DNA of 64,000 bases from Candidatus Rokuibacteriota bacterium. Lineage in GTDB: Bacteria; Methylomirabilota; Methylomirabilia; Rokubacteriales; CSP1-6. This document shows positions 9,000 through 17,634 of this stretch, in pieces. The position numbers and the translations under genes are program-made. Numbering within the stretch: position 1 is the first letter of the stretch; each line of letters opens with the position of its first letter. The stretch spans positions 1-64,000 of the forward strand of contig QHSU01000080.1 in assembly GCA_003220535.1 (NCBI GenBank), written 5' to 3'. The notes below the pieces were generated by a model. That model saw nothing but the letters and a program-made list of their open reading frames with translations, searched no databases and had not been told where the DNA came from.

Positions 9000-9296
9000 A
9001 TGGTGACCAGAGTGCTGTCCATCACGGCGGTGGTCCTTTCTCTGGCAGCGTCGGCTGCGGTCGCTGGTAACCTCACCGATCACCTGCAGGCGACGCGGAT
9101 GACGGTGCTCCGCGTCGACCAGGACACGGGCAAATTCATGTGCGCCGAGCATCGACGCTGGACGGCCGTGTTCGCGGCAGACCTGCAAAGCGTCCGACCC
9201 GGGGACATCGTCAAGGTGGACCGGAAGGACGGGCAGCTGCCGAGGATCACCGTGGTGCGCAGAGCTTCGGACGAAATCGGCAGCCTCGAGTTGTAG
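9000..9296 (+). CDS. Small secreted hypothetical protein
   Basis: A 98-residue protein with a clear Sec signal peptide (MVTRVLSITAVVLSLAASAAVAG, cleavage likely after AVA). The mature part of about 75 residues has alternating strands (MTVLRVDQDTGKFMCAEHRRWTAVF, then RPGDIVKVDRKDGQLPRITVVRR), which suggests a small beta-barrel of OB or SH3 type. The function is unknown. The ATG at 9000 follows GAGAGGAGAG and places the signal peptide at the N-terminus; the frame extends upstream but that part lacks a ribosome binding site. A strong hairpin follows at 9335. Confidence 0.6.
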   Translation: MVTRVLSITAVVLSLAASAAVAGNLTDHLQATRMTVLRVDQDTGKFMCAEHRRWTAVFAADLQSVRPGDIVKVDRKDGQLPRITVVRRASDEIGSLEL

Positions 9297-9334
9297 CGCG
9301 ACGACGGGCGCGAGGCCCCGCAACGGCTGGGCGC

Positions 9335-9367
9335 CCAGCGCACGGTTCTGGAGGAACCGTGCGCTGG
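9335..9367. terminator. Strong hairpin downstream of the small secreted gene
   Basis: A perfect 14-base-pair inverted repeat (9335-9348 with 9354-9367, arms CCAGCGCACGGTTC / GAACCGTGCGCTGG) around a 5-base loop, 39 bases after the stop of the small secreted protein gene. No T-run follows, so it is either a transcript-stabilising 3' structure or a weak terminator. Confidence 0.5.
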
Positions 9368-9508
9368 ACGGCGCTGTGCGATGGGCGCGTCGGCTGTTCG
9401 GGTGATCTCCTCGAGAGTCGTCTCCCTTTTTGAAGTTCCCATGCGCCCTCCGTGATCAATGTGGTAGGGAGATGTCGGGGCATCTGGTCCTACGGGGGGA
9501 GACGGACA

Positions 9509-11740
9509 ATGAAGACGAGATTTCTGTACTCAGCCGCCGCGCTCGTCAGCCTCGCCGCGCTGTTGGCCACCTGGCCGACCACTAGTCCCGATGCCCAGCA
9601 GGCGCCCTACCTCGCCGTGCGGGTCGACAACGACGACATCGGCGGTGTGGTCACGAGCAAGAACGGACCGGAAGCCGGCGTCTGGGTGATCGCGGAAACG
9701 ACCGAGCTTGGCACCCGATTCGCCAAGATCGTCGTCACGGACGATCAAGGACGCTACGTGATCCCCGACCTTCCGCAGGCCACGTACAACGTGTGGGTGC
9801 GGGGCTACGGACTGGTCGACTCGCCGAAGATCAGGAGCACGCGCGGGCAGATCGTGAACCTCAACGCAGTAGTGGCGCCGACGGCGGCGGCAGCGGCGGA
9901 ATACTACCCCGCGATCTACTGGTTCGCGATGCTCAAGGTTCCCGACAAAGGCCTGTTCCCCGGCACGGGCCCCGAAGGCAACGGCAAGCCGGTGGCCTTC
10001 AAGACCCAGGAGCAGTGGCTCAACGCCGTCCAGTTGAATGGCTGCGGCAACTGTCACCAGCTCGGCGACAAGGCGACGCGTGAGTTTCCCGCGGCGTTGG
10101 GCACGTTCACGAGCTCGGTCGAGGTCTGGACGCGACGGCTACAGTCCGGACCCGGCGGCGGCACCATGGTCAGGACGATCGGGACGCTCAACACGTCCGA
10201 CGGCGGCCACATCCGCCGCCTGGCGGAGTGGACCGATCGCATCCGCGCCGGCGAGCTGCCGGCGTCGGTGCCGCCGCGGCCGAATGGCGTCGAGCGCAAT
10301 GTCGTCGTGACCGTGTACGACTGGTTGTCCCCCAAGTACTACATCCACGACCTGATCGTCACCGACCGGCGGAAACCCACCGTCAACGCCTTCGGCCTGA
10401 TATATGGCGCCGCCGAGCTCAGCACCGATCATCTTCCGATCCTGGACCCGATCAAGATCACCAAGACCACCATGAAAGTGCCGATCCGCGATCAGGACGC
10501 GCCGAGCTCGGCGCTGGCGAACCCGGTGGTGGCGCCGTCGCCGTACTTCGGCACGGAACAAGTGTGGGACACGCGAGTCAACGCGCACAACCCGATGATG
10601 GATCAGGATGGGCGGGTCTATTTCACCGCGCAGAGCCGCTCGCCCAAGAATCCGCCCGCGTACTGCGCGGCAGCGTCGGGACATCCGTCGGCGAAGGTGT
10701 ACCCGCTCACGGGAACCCCGGACGGGTTCGTCCAGAACTCCAGGCAGGTCACGGTGTACGAGCCGAAGACCAAGCAGTTCACGTTCATCGACACGTGCTT
10801 CGGCACGCACCACCTGAACTTCGGCGAAGACCCCAACAACACGCTGTGGCTCAGCAACAACCTCCAGAACGAGCTCGCTCTCGTGGGCTGGGTCAACACG
10901 AAGATGTTCTGGGAGACCCGCGACGCGGGGAAGTCGCAGGGCTGGACGCCCCTCGTCGTCGACACCAACGGCAACGGCAAGCGTGACGCCTACGTCGAGC
11001 CCAACCAGCCAGAAGATCCCACCAAGGACAAGCGCATCGGGCTCGGCTTCTACGGCATCGCCTACAGTCCGGCCGACGGCTCCATCTGGGGCTCGAACAT
11101 CGGCCACCCCGGGTATGTGCTCAGGCTCCAGCTCGGACCGAATCCGCCGGAGACGGCGCTGGTGGAGGTCTACAGGGTCCCGCCACCGGGATTCGGAATG
11201 CGCGGGTTCGATGTCGACCGTCGGGGCGTGGCGTGGGTGACGCTGGCGAGCGGACACATCGCGAGCTTCGACCGGAGCCGGTGCAAAGGACGACTCAATG
11301 GGCCGGGAGCCGCGGAAGGGAACCTGTGCCCCGAAGGCTGGACGTTCTATCCGCTCCCGGGCCCGAGCTTCGCCGGCAGGGACGGCGCCGCCGAAGCGCC
11401 CTATTACACCTGGGTCGACCAGCACGACATCCTGGGCCTGGGGCCGGACACCCCGATCGGTACTGGCAATTTCTCGGACGCGCTGCACGCGTTGACGTAT
11501 GGGAAGGTCGTCGAGCTGCGCGTGCCGTATCCGATGGGCTTTTTCGCCAAGGGCGTGGACGGCCGCGTCGACGATCCGAATGCCGGCTGGAAAGGCAGGG
11601 GACTCTGGGTGACTTCTGGCAACAGAACGCCCATGCACATCGAAGGGATCGACGCGCCCAGTCCTGGCGCGCCGGGAAAAACCCTGTCGAGCCCGCTAGT
11701 CGTCCGCTTCCAGCTGCGGCCCGATCCCCTCGCCCACTAG
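9509..11740 (+). CDS. Secreted carboxypeptidase-regulatory-like / c-type haem-motif / beta-propeller-like protein
   Basis: A 743-residue exported protein. Order: signal peptide (residues 1-30, cleavage near DAQQ); a CarboxypepD-regulatory-like Ig fold (about 42-122, GGVVTSKNGPEAGVWV to GRYVIPDLP); a single covalent haem motif C-x-x-C-H at 179-183 (CGNCHQ); then a long beta-rich region with repeated blades such as HLNFGEDPNNTLWLSNN and RGFDVDRRGVAWVTLASGH, resembling Vgb-lyase or NHL-type propellers. It is probably periplasmic, with electron transfer or sugar/lactone chemistry possible. The ATG at 9509 follows GGGGGAG and starts the signal peptide; an earlier in-frame ATG at 9452 does not. The substrate is unknown. 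Confidence 0.75.
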   Translation: MKTRFLYSAAALVSLAALLATWPTTSPDAQQAPYLAVRVDNDDIGGVVTSKNGPEAGVWVIAETTELGTRFAKIVVTDDQGRYVIPDLPQATYNVWVRGYGLVDSPKIRSTRGQIVNLNAVVAPTAAAAAEYYPAIYWFAMLKVPDKGLFPGTGPEGNGKPVAFKTQEQWLNAVQLNGCGNCHQLGDKATREFPAALGTFTSSVEVWTRRLQSGPGGGTMVRTIGTLNTSDGGHIRRLAEWTDRIRAGELPASVPPRPNGVERNVVVTVYDWLSPKYYIHDLIVTDRRKPTVNAFGLIYGAAELSTDHLPILDPIKITKTTMKVPIRDQDAPSSALANPVVAPSPYFGTEQVWDTRVNAHNPMMDQDGRVYFTAQSRSPKNPPAYCAAASGHPSAKVYPLTGTPDGFVQNSRQVTVYEPKTKQFTFIDTCFGTHHLNFGEDPNNTLWLSNNLQNELALVGWVNTKMFWETRDAGKSQGWTPLVVDTNGNGKRDAYVEPNQPEDPTKDKRIGLGFYGIAYSPADGSIWGSNIGHPGYVLRLQLGPNPPETALVEVYRVPPPGFGMRGFDVDRRGVAWVTLASGHIASFDRSRCKGRLNGPGAAEGNLCPEGWTFYPLPGPSFAGRDGAAEAPYYTWVDQHDILGLGPDTPIGTGNFSDALHALTYGKVVELRVPYPMGFFAKGVDGRVDDPNAGWKGRGLWVTSGNRTPMHIEGIDAPSPGAPGKTLSSPLVVRFQLRPDPLAH

Positions 11741-11887
11741 GGGGAGCCTGAGCCGGCGTGGGAGGCTGGCTAGAGACTGATCCTTCCGGTCAGAGAACCA
11801 CCAGGCCCATTTCCGGCCAACGAGCCGGAACCCTTTGATATTTCTGGAAGATCCAGCACGGTATCAGATTTGCCCTGCAAGTGATGC

Positions 11888-12589
11888 ATGGAAGGCTTCG
11901 GGCCCCGCGCTCTGGTCCTCCTGGTCGTCACCGCCGCGATGGCGGCGGCCACACCTGCAGCGGGCCAGATGTACCGGCGGACTGCCGCTGACGGGACCAG
12001 CTATTTCACCAATATCCCCACGAGCCCTTCCTATCAGCGCACGGCGTTCACTCCGGCGACGGCGCGCGGGTCGCTGCGGCTGCCGTTGGGCGAGGACGGA
12101 GCCTACTCTCGCGAGATCGCGGAGGCGGCCGTCCGGTACGCGGTTCCGGAGCGCCTCATCTGGGCGGTCATCCGGGTGGAATCGGGATTCGACCGCCGTG
12201 CCGTCTCGCGAAAGGGCGCGCGCGGCCTCATGCAGCTGATGCCGGAGACCGCGGCAATTCTCGGCGTGCGGGATTCGTTCAACCCGCGCGAGAACATCTA
12301 CGGAGGCACCCGCCATCTGCGTGCTCTCATGGACCGGTTCCGCTACGACCTGCATCTCGCCGTGGCGGCTTACAACGCGGGCGAGAAGGCGGTGGCGGCG
12401 TTCGGCGGCGTCCCACCGTATCCCGAGACCCGGGACTACGTTGAGCGGGTCATGCGCTTCTACGGCGTGCCGATCGACTGGGGTCAGCTGCAGGAGACCG
12501 GCATTCGCCAAGTCGTCGAGCGCGACGGTACGATCGTCTACACGAACGTCTCGCCCCGGCGGTTCAGCGCAGCCCTCCAGGAGCGCTAG
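11888..12589 (+). CDS. Lytic transglycosylase, SLT family, with DUF4124-like N-terminus
   Basis: A 233-residue periplasmic murein lytic transglycosylase. A signal peptide (1-26) is followed by a short DUF4124-like strand region (MYRRTAADGTSYFTNIP) and the goose-lysozyme-like SLT domain at about residues 73-190. The catalytic Glu98 sits in IRVESGFD, followed by the family motifs GARGLMQLMP and AVAAYNAGE. It cleaves the MurNAc-GlcNAc bond to give 1,6-anhydro products. A second DUF4124-like strand (DGTIVYTNVSPRR) closes the protein. It is upstream of the caspase-like gene and may share a cell-wall theme with the M15 remnant and Pal nearby. Confidence 0.88.
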   Translation: MEGFGPRALVLLVVTAAMAAATPAAGQMYRRTAADGTSYFTNIPTSPSYQRTAFTPATARGSLRLPLGEDGAYSREIAEAAVRYAVPERLIWAVIRVESGFDRRAVSRKGARGLMQLMPETAAILGVRDSFNPRENIYGGTRHLRALMDRFRYDLHLAVAAYNAGEKAVAAFGGVPPYPETRDYVERVMRFYGVPIDWGQLQETGIRQVVERDGTIVYTNVSPRRFSAALQER

Positions 12590-12820
12590 CCCGCCATTCC
12601 TCGAATCCCGAGCTTGTAGGTCGTCGCCCGACCGCCTTCCACCGCCAGCTCCTGCATCTCTCGGCCAACGTCCAGCCTATCGAACGCCGGCCGAACTTTT
12701 CCCCGGCGAACCGGCGCCGGTCGGTTAGACAATCCCTGTCGTCCGATCTCTTGCCCGAGCCTCGGGCAGCGGGTTCCGCGGGCGTACGGCATACCGCGAC
12801 GCTCGAGAGGAGGGTTTGGC

Positions 12821-13663
12821 ATGGCAAAGGGACTGGCGCTCACGATCGGGCTCAACGCAGTCGATCCCAAACACTACCAGGGCTGGAGCGGGAAGCTGAA
12901 CGCCTGCGAGGCCGACGCCCGGGACATGGCGGAGATCGCCCGTTCTCGGAAGTTCAAGGTGCAGACTCTGTTGACCCGGCGGGCCACGCGCAGCGCCGTG
13001 CTGAGTGGCATCGACCGAGCCTGTAAGGCGCTCAGGTCGGGGGACATCTTCCTGCTGACGTATTCCGGCCACGGTGGTCAGGTGCCCGACCGCAATTACG
13101 ACGAGCCGGATGCGCAGGACGAGACGTGGTGCCTCTTCAACGGCGAGCTCATCGACGACGAGATCTACAAGGCGCTCGGCCGGTTCAAGCCGGGTGTGCG
13201 CGTCCTCGTGTTCTCCGACAGCTGTCACAGCGGCACCGTCACCAAGGCGATGTTCTACGCCACGCGAGGCGCCGCCCCGGCCGCGGCGGCGGCCGGGACA
13301 CCGGGCGTCACGCTGCGCTACCGCAACATGCCCAGGGAAATCGCGCTGCGCACGTACCGGGCCCATCGCGCGATGTACGACAAGCTGCAGGATGCGGTCA
13401 AGGGCAACCCGGCGGCCGCCGTACGGGCCTCGGTCATCCTCGTTTCCGGCTGTCAGGATAACCAGCTCTCGCAGGACGGCGACTTCAACGGCCTGTTCAC
13501 CGCCAACCTTCTGCGCGTCTGGAAGGAGGGGCACTTCACGGGGAGCTATCGGAAGTTCTACACAGCCATCGTCGCGGGCATGCCGCCCGACCAGACGCCG
13601 AACTTCTTCACCGTCGGCGCGACCAGCCGGGCGTTCCAGGGTCAACGGCCGTTCACGGTGTAG
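12821..13663 (+). CDS. Caspase-like cysteine peptidase (C14 / metacaspase type)
   Basis: A 280-residue protein with a bare caspase domain. It opens with a strand ending in LTIGLNAVD, then has the catalytic His84 in LLTYSGHGGQ and the catalytic Cys135 in VFSDSCHSGT, the hallmark dyad of clan CD. A specificity-loop region (GCQDNQLSQDGDFNGLFT) follows before the end. There is no signal peptide or membrane segment, so it should act in the cytoplasm. A GAGAGGAGGG site precedes the ATG. It is followed by an M15 peptidase remnant and a papain-like protease gene on the same strand. Prokaryotic metacaspases act in regulated proteolysis and in some antiviral suicide systems; which applies here is open. 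Confidence 0.9.
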   Translation: MAKGLALTIGLNAVDPKHYQGWSGKLNACEADARDMAEIARSRKFKVQTLLTRRATRSAVLSGIDRACKALRSGDIFLLTYSGHGGQVPDRNYDEPDAQDETWCLFNGELIDDEIYKALGRFKPGVRVLVFSDSCHSGTVTKAMFYATRGAAPAAAAAGTPGVTLRYRNMPREIALRTYRAHRAMYDKLQDAVKGNPAAAVRASVILVSGCQDNQLSQDGDFNGLFTANLLRVWKEGHFTGSYRKFYTAIVAGMPPDQTPNFFTVGATSRAFQGQRPFTV

Positions 13664-13703
13664 GTCACGGCGCGACCTGATCAGCGCGGGAGAGGAGGGG
13701 ACC

Positions 13704-13834
13704 ATGCAGATTCTTCGACGCGGGAGCGAAGGCCGGTGGCAGCGGTGCCCATCGCGCAGGAGCACGGGTTCTACTGGGGCGACCACTTCTCGAGATGCGA
13801 CGGCATGCACTTCGAAGTAGCCCGGGTGCGGTAG
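13704..13834 (+). pseudogene. Remnant of a peptidoglycan-binding/M15 D-Ala-D-Ala-type carboxypeptidase
   Basis: A ribosome binding site (GAGGAGGGGACC) and ATG at 13704 start MQILRRGSEG..WQ, which looks like the opening of a PG_binding_1 domain. Within about ten codons a second frame (stop at 13832-13834) encodes the typical last 30 residues of M15 zinc peptidases, EHGFYW then CDGMHFEVARV, where the His is a metal ligand and the Trp and Glu-containing motifs are family marks. The roughly 150-200 residues normally between these two ends are missing and the frame has shifted. I read this as an internal deletion of an M15 gene that once lay between the caspase-like and papain-like genes. Joint near 13733. 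Confidence 0.7.
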
Positions 13835-13851
13835 GCGATTTCAGGAGGCGT

Positions 13852-15738
13852 ATGGCTCCGACGACGAGGTCACCGCGGCTCCGTAAGTTCGATCCCAAGC
13901 GCAACATCGTTCCCGACCCGTTGGACTTGCGCGACCGGCCGTACACGCCGCCGGTCGGCCGGCCCCCATCACCGGCCATGGCGCAGCAGATCACGCTGCC
14001 CATCCTCGATCAGGAGCGCACCAACGCGTGCACCGGCTTTGCCCTCGCCAGCGTCGTCACCTTCTTGCTACGCAAGCATCGCGATCCGGATTCGCCGCCG
14101 ATGTCGCCGTTCATGCTGTACTCGATGGCCCGCCGCTACGACGAGTTCCCGGGCGCGAGCGAGGACTCCGGCTCGAGCCTGCGGGGCGCCATGAAGGGCT
14201 GGTACAAGCACGGCGTCTGCCGCGTCGATCTCTGGCGCCGCCCGGAGATGCCGCCTCCGTCGGCGCAGCCGGCCGACGATTGGTGGCTCGACGCCGCCCG
14301 GCGCCCCCTCGGCGCCTACTACCGCGTGGACACGCGGTCGGTGACGGACATGCACGTGGCCCTGTCTGACGTCGGCGTGCTCTACGCGAGCGTCGTCTGT
14401 CACGGCGGGTGGCTCAAGGGCAGGGGTGTCAGGAAGGGTAAGGCGTACTGGACGATCCCGCGAGCGGAGGTCCTGGCCGACGACGGCGGGCATGCGTTCG
14501 TCATCGTCGGCTACACACCCGAGGGGTTCATCATCCAGAACTCGTGGGGCCGAGGCTGGGGCACCGGTGGGCGAGCGATCCTCACGTACCCGGACTGGAC
14601 GGAAAATGCCATGGACTGCTGGGTGGCGCAGCTCGGCGTCGCCACCGAGCAGCACATCGAGATCGCCCGGTCTCCGTCGCTGCGCGTGGAGAAGGGCAAG
14701 GTCGAGATCGCGTCGGACGCGATCCTCCGCGATCGCGAGCTCGCGCCGTTCATCGTCGACATGGAGAATAACGGCCGCCTGTCGGCCAGCGGCGCGTTCC
14801 GCACGCAGAAGTCGGACGTCGAGGCGCTGGCGAGCTTCCACATCGGCAAGGCGCGAGACAGGTGGAACCTCAAAGCCGCCGATCCGACCGACGTGGCCAT
14901 CTACGCTCACGGGGGCCTCACCGGCGAGGAGAGCGCGGCCGACACGGCGGCGCGCTGGATCCCCGCGCTGTACGAGGCGCGGATCTTCCCGATCTTTTTG
15001 ATGTGGGAGAGCGACCTCTGGTCGACGCTGAAGAATCGACTGGAGGATCTCGTGACCGGCCTGCCCAAACCCACGGGTGGTATGGTCGACCAGCTCAAGC
15101 GCTTCTGGAACCAGCGGCTGGAGCGGCTGCTCGCGCCGGCCGGGACGCGGATCTGGGGCGAGATGAAGCAGAACGCCGACGGCATCTCGAAGTTCAGGGA
15201 GAGCGGCGGCCTCGTGCTCTACGAGAGCGGGATGAAGTCCGCGTGGTTCACGAAGACACCGGTGCGGCTCCATCTGATCGGGCACTCCGCGGGCGCCATC
15301 GTCCACTGCCACGTGGTCGATCGTCTCGCGCGGCTCGGGTGGAAGTTCGAGAGCGTGAACTTCATGGCGGCCGCGGCGACCGTCGACCTCTTCCGGCAGA
15401 CGGTGCTGCCCCGGTTGGCGGACAAGACCGTGAAGGCGTTCCGCTCCTTCCATCTCACCGCCGCCGCCGAGGAGCAGGATTCGACCTGCCGGCCGCTCCT
15501 CGGCTACAGCCGCTCGCTGCTCTACCTCGTGTCGGAGTCGTTCGAGGGCGGCAAGCGCACACCCATCCTCGGAATGGCGAAGTTCTTCACCGACGAGGTT
15601 GCGTCGCGGGGGCTGCCGAATGTCAAGGCGTGGACGGCGCCGGGCCCCGCCACCGCCAGCACGACGCACGGCGGCTTCGACGACGATCGCCTGACCATGG
15701 CGTCGATCATCAAGCTGATCAAGGGGAGGCAGGCCTGA
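13852..15738 (+). CDS. Papain-like (C1) cysteine peptidase fused to an alpha/beta-hydrolase-like domain
   Basis: A 628-residue two-domain protein. The N-terminal half is a C1A peptidase without a pro-region: oxyanion Gln54, nucleophile Cys60 (NACTGFA, exactly six residues after the Gln as in papain), His214 (GGHAFVIVGY) and Asn230 (IQNSWGRGWG). The C-terminal half (about 345-600) has IYAHGGLTGE and a serine-hydrolase elbow GHSAG with Ser479, as in alpha/beta hydrolases or lipases. No signal peptide is present, so it is predicted cytoplasmic. AGGAGG sits 4 bases before the ATG at 13852; an earlier in-frame ATG has no such site. It follows the caspase-like gene and the M15 remnant. The fusion of two catalytic folds is unusual. 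Confidence 0.88.
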   Translation: MAPTTRSPRLRKFDPKRNIVPDPLDLRDRPYTPPVGRPPSPAMAQQITLPILDQERTNACTGFALASVVTFLLRKHRDPDSPPMSPFMLYSMARRYDEFPGASEDSGSSLRGAMKGWYKHGVCRVDLWRRPEMPPPSAQPADDWWLDAARRPLGAYYRVDTRSVTDMHVALSDVGVLYASVVCHGGWLKGRGVRKGKAYWTIPRAEVLADDGGHAFVIVGYTPEGFIIQNSWGRGWGTGGRAILTYPDWTENAMDCWVAQLGVATEQHIEIARSPSLRVEKGKVEIASDAILRDRELAPFIVDMENNGRLSASGAFRTQKSDVEALASFHIGKARDRWNLKAADPTDVAIYAHGGLTGEESAADTAARWIPALYEARIFPIFLMWESDLWSTLKNRLEDLVTGLPKPTGGMVDQLKRFWNQRLERLLAPAGTRIWGEMKQNADGISKFRESGGLVLYESGMKSAWFTKTPVRLHLIGHSAGAIVHCHVVDRLARLGWKFESVNFMAAAATVDLFRQTVLPRLADKTVKAFRSFHLTAAAEEQDSTCRPLLGYSRSLLYLVSESFEGGKRTPILGMAKFFTDEVASRGLPNVKAWTAPGPATASTTHGGFDDDRLTMASIIKLIKGRQA

Positions 15739-15764
15739 AGCGAACGCGAGCGGAAGGACGACGC

Positions 15765-15795
15765 CGAGGAGGAGGAGGTTCGCTCCTCCTCCTCG
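15765..15795. terminator. Bidirectional hairpin between convergent genes
   Basis: A perfect 13-base-pair stem (15765-15777 with 15783-15795; CGAGGAGGAGGAG / CTCCTCCTCCTCG) with a 5-base loop GTTCG, placed between the stops of the papain-like gene and pal. No T-tract on either side; it probably marks the 3' end of both transcripts. Confidence 0.6.
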
Positions 15796-15808
15796 GGCGA
15801 GTGTGGCG

Positions 15809-16369
15809 TTACTGAGCCTTCACCAGGAAGTGCGCGCGGCGATTCTTGCTCCAGCAATCTTCGCTGGCGTCCTTGCAGACGGGCCGCTCCTTGCCGTAGC
15901 TGATGACGTTGACCCGGTTCGCCCGGACGCCCCGCGAGACGAGATAGTTCATCGACGCGCGCGCGCGCCGGTCGCTGAGCGCCAGATTGTAGTCGGTCGT
16001 CCCGCGCTGGTCGGCATGCCCTTCGATGAGCACTTGCCAGCTGGGGTTGGCCTTCATCAACTCCGCGTTCGCGTCGAGAACGACGGCATCGTCCGTCCGA
16101 ATCTCGTACCGGTCGAACTCGAAGTGGATGTCCCGGAGGTCCGACATCACCGAGAATTCCTTCGGGTTGGGTCTGGACCCTTGGCCGTAGGCGCCGGAGC
16201 CGGCACGACCGGGGGCGCCAGGGCCGGCGACACGATCTCCGTCCATCGATCCACCTGGCGCAGGCGCCGAGGCGTCCGACCGCGTGCTCGGCATCATGGC
16301 GCAGCCGGCCAGGATCGGCGCCGCCGCCAGCAACAGGACCAGAGCGAACAACGAAGAGCGCTTCACCAT
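15809..16369 (-). CDS. pal: Peptidoglycan-associated lipoprotein Pal (OmpA C-terminal domain)
   Basis: A 186-residue outer-membrane lipoprotein. The signal peptide ends in the lipobox L-A-G-C with lipidated Cys23. A Gly/Pro/Ala-rich linker (about 30-70) leads to an OmpA-like peptidoglycan-binding domain with IHFEFDRYEI, LIEGHADQRGTTDYNLALSD and NRVNVISYGKERP. It anchors the outer membrane to peptidoglycan through diaminopimelate and normally works with TolB and TolA. No tol genes are visible here. The start at 16369 is set by GGAGGAAC upstream and by the signal peptide; the frame is open a further 69 codons but without such features. Confidence 0.93.
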   Translation of the reverse strand: MVKRSSLFALVLLLAAAPILAGCAMMPSTRSDASAPAPGGSMDGDRVAGPGAPGRAGSGAYGQGSRPNPKEFSVMSDLRDIHFEFDRYEIRTDDAVVLDANAELMKANPSWQVLIEGHADQRGTTDYNLALSDRRARASMNYLVSRGVRANRVNVISYGKERPVCKDASEDCWSKNRRAHFLVKAQ

Positions 16370-16617
16370 AGTTCCTCCATTCCGCGAGCCCTGGATGGGG
16401 CCGCGATTCGATCGCGGGCCACGAGCGCTCAGGCATAGTGCACATCCGATGCCGCACCGCGCCGCGCCCAGATATGGTGCAATATCCGGCAATTGGGGGC
16501 AGGGATGGTGCGTCGGACTCCCGGCGTGACCAGCGGCGGTCGGCCGAGGTTGCCAGAACGTCAGCGACGCAGCCATCTCGACACGGCGACGGCCGCTCTC
16601 GCGGCGAGAGGTGGGTC

Positions 16618-17598
16618 ATGAAATTCGGCCTGAGCCCGCTGCAGGCGGGCAGCGACTTCGAGGAGACGATCCGTGAGTGCGAGCGGGCCGAGGCCGACGG
16701 GTTCGAGTCGGTGTGGCTCGGGGAGCACCACGACAACCGCACGCTCTATCCGGCACCACTCATCGGGCTGGCCGCCATCGCCGGCCGGACGCGGCGGGTT
16801 GGCCTGGGCACCGCCGTCCTCCTGCTCCCGCTGTACCATCCGCTGGTCGTGGCCGAGGAGGCGGCGATGGTGGACATGATCTCCGGAGGCCGCCTGATCC
16901 TGGGAGTGGGTGTCGGCTACGCGCCCGAGGAATTTCAAGCCTTTGGCGTGTCCATCAACGAACGGGGAAGCCGGATGGACGAGGCCGTGCCATTGATCCA
17001 GCGGCTCTGGTGCGAGGACAAAGTGACCCACGCTGGCCGACACTTTCAGGTGACGAACGCGACGGTGAGCCCGCGCCCGGTGCAGCGCCCCCGGCCGCCC
17101 ATCTGGTTCGGCGGCTGGGCCGAGCCCGCTCTCCGCCGTGCCGGGCGCCTGGGCGAGGCGTGGCTGGGTGGGCCCTCGGCCAAGCTGGACGAGCTGGCCG
17201 CTTGCGCGCGTCTCTATCGGGAAGCGCGGAGCGAAGCCGGGTGCGACCGCGATTCCGGCGAGGTGGCGCTCATACGGTATGTCTTCGTGGCCGAAAGCGC
17301 GAAACGCGCTCGCGAGATCGCCGGACGGCCGTTCATCCGCTGCTTCGAGGACACGTACTTCCGGTGGCCGCACCCGGTCGTGCGGCGTCCGACCGGCGAC
17401 CTGACCATCGAGCGGTTGGCCGAGGATCGCATCATCCTCGGCGATCCCGCGAGCTGCATCGAGCAAATCCGACGCTTCGAGAAGGAGCTGGCGCTGGGGC
17501 ACCTCGTCTGTCGCGTCTCGGTGCCTGGCATTCCGCGCGACGCGGCCGCGAGCTCGATGGATCTCCTCACGCGCGAAGTCTTGCCGGCCTTCGTCTGA
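16618..17598 (+). CDS. LLM-class flavin-dependent oxidoreductase
   Basis: A 326-residue luciferase-like monooxygenase-fold protein. Features are VWLGEHHDNRTLYPAP near residues 36-52, GLGTAVLLLPLYHPL, MISGGRLILGVGVGYAPEEF and, towards the end, RIILGDPASCIEQIRRF, the usual FMN/F420-binding TIM barrel. It is shorter than, and only distantly similar to, the LLM protein at 2 kb. The chosen ATG follows a weak GAGAGGTGGG site; the upstream open frame overlaps the pal promoter region and is not protein-like. It is followed 36 bases later by the histidine phosphatase gene. Substrate unknown. Confidence 0.85.
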   Translation: MKFGLSPLQAGSDFEETIRECERAEADGFESVWLGEHHDNRTLYPAPLIGLAAIAGRTRRVGLGTAVLLLPLYHPLVVAEEAAMVDMISGGRLILGVGVGYAPEEFQAFGVSINERGSRMDEAVPLIQRLWCEDKVTHAGRHFQVTNATVSPRPVQRPRPPIWFGGWAEPALRRAGRLGEAWLGGPSAKLDELAACARLYREARSEAGCDRDSGEVALIRYVFVAESAKRAREIAGRPFIRCFEDTYFRWPHPVVRRPTGDLTIERLAEDRIILGDPASCIEQIRRFEKELALGHLVCRVSVPGIPRDAAASSMDLLTREVLPAFV

Positions 17599-17634
17599 GG
17601 GCAGGCGCTTCGTGGCGAAGCGGGAGGCGACGCA

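Noticed and set aside
12586-12870. A 94-codon minus-strand frame ending ELAVEGGRATTYKLGIRG
   Set aside because: The C-terminal part looks protein-like, but no family is recognised, the N-terminal part overlaps the caspase-like start, and there is no ribosome binding site. A gene remnant is possible but not supportable.
14068-15669. A 533-codon minus-strand frame opposite the papain-like/hydrolase gene
   Set aside because: It lies antisense to intact catalytic motifs of the plus-strand protein; no independent support.
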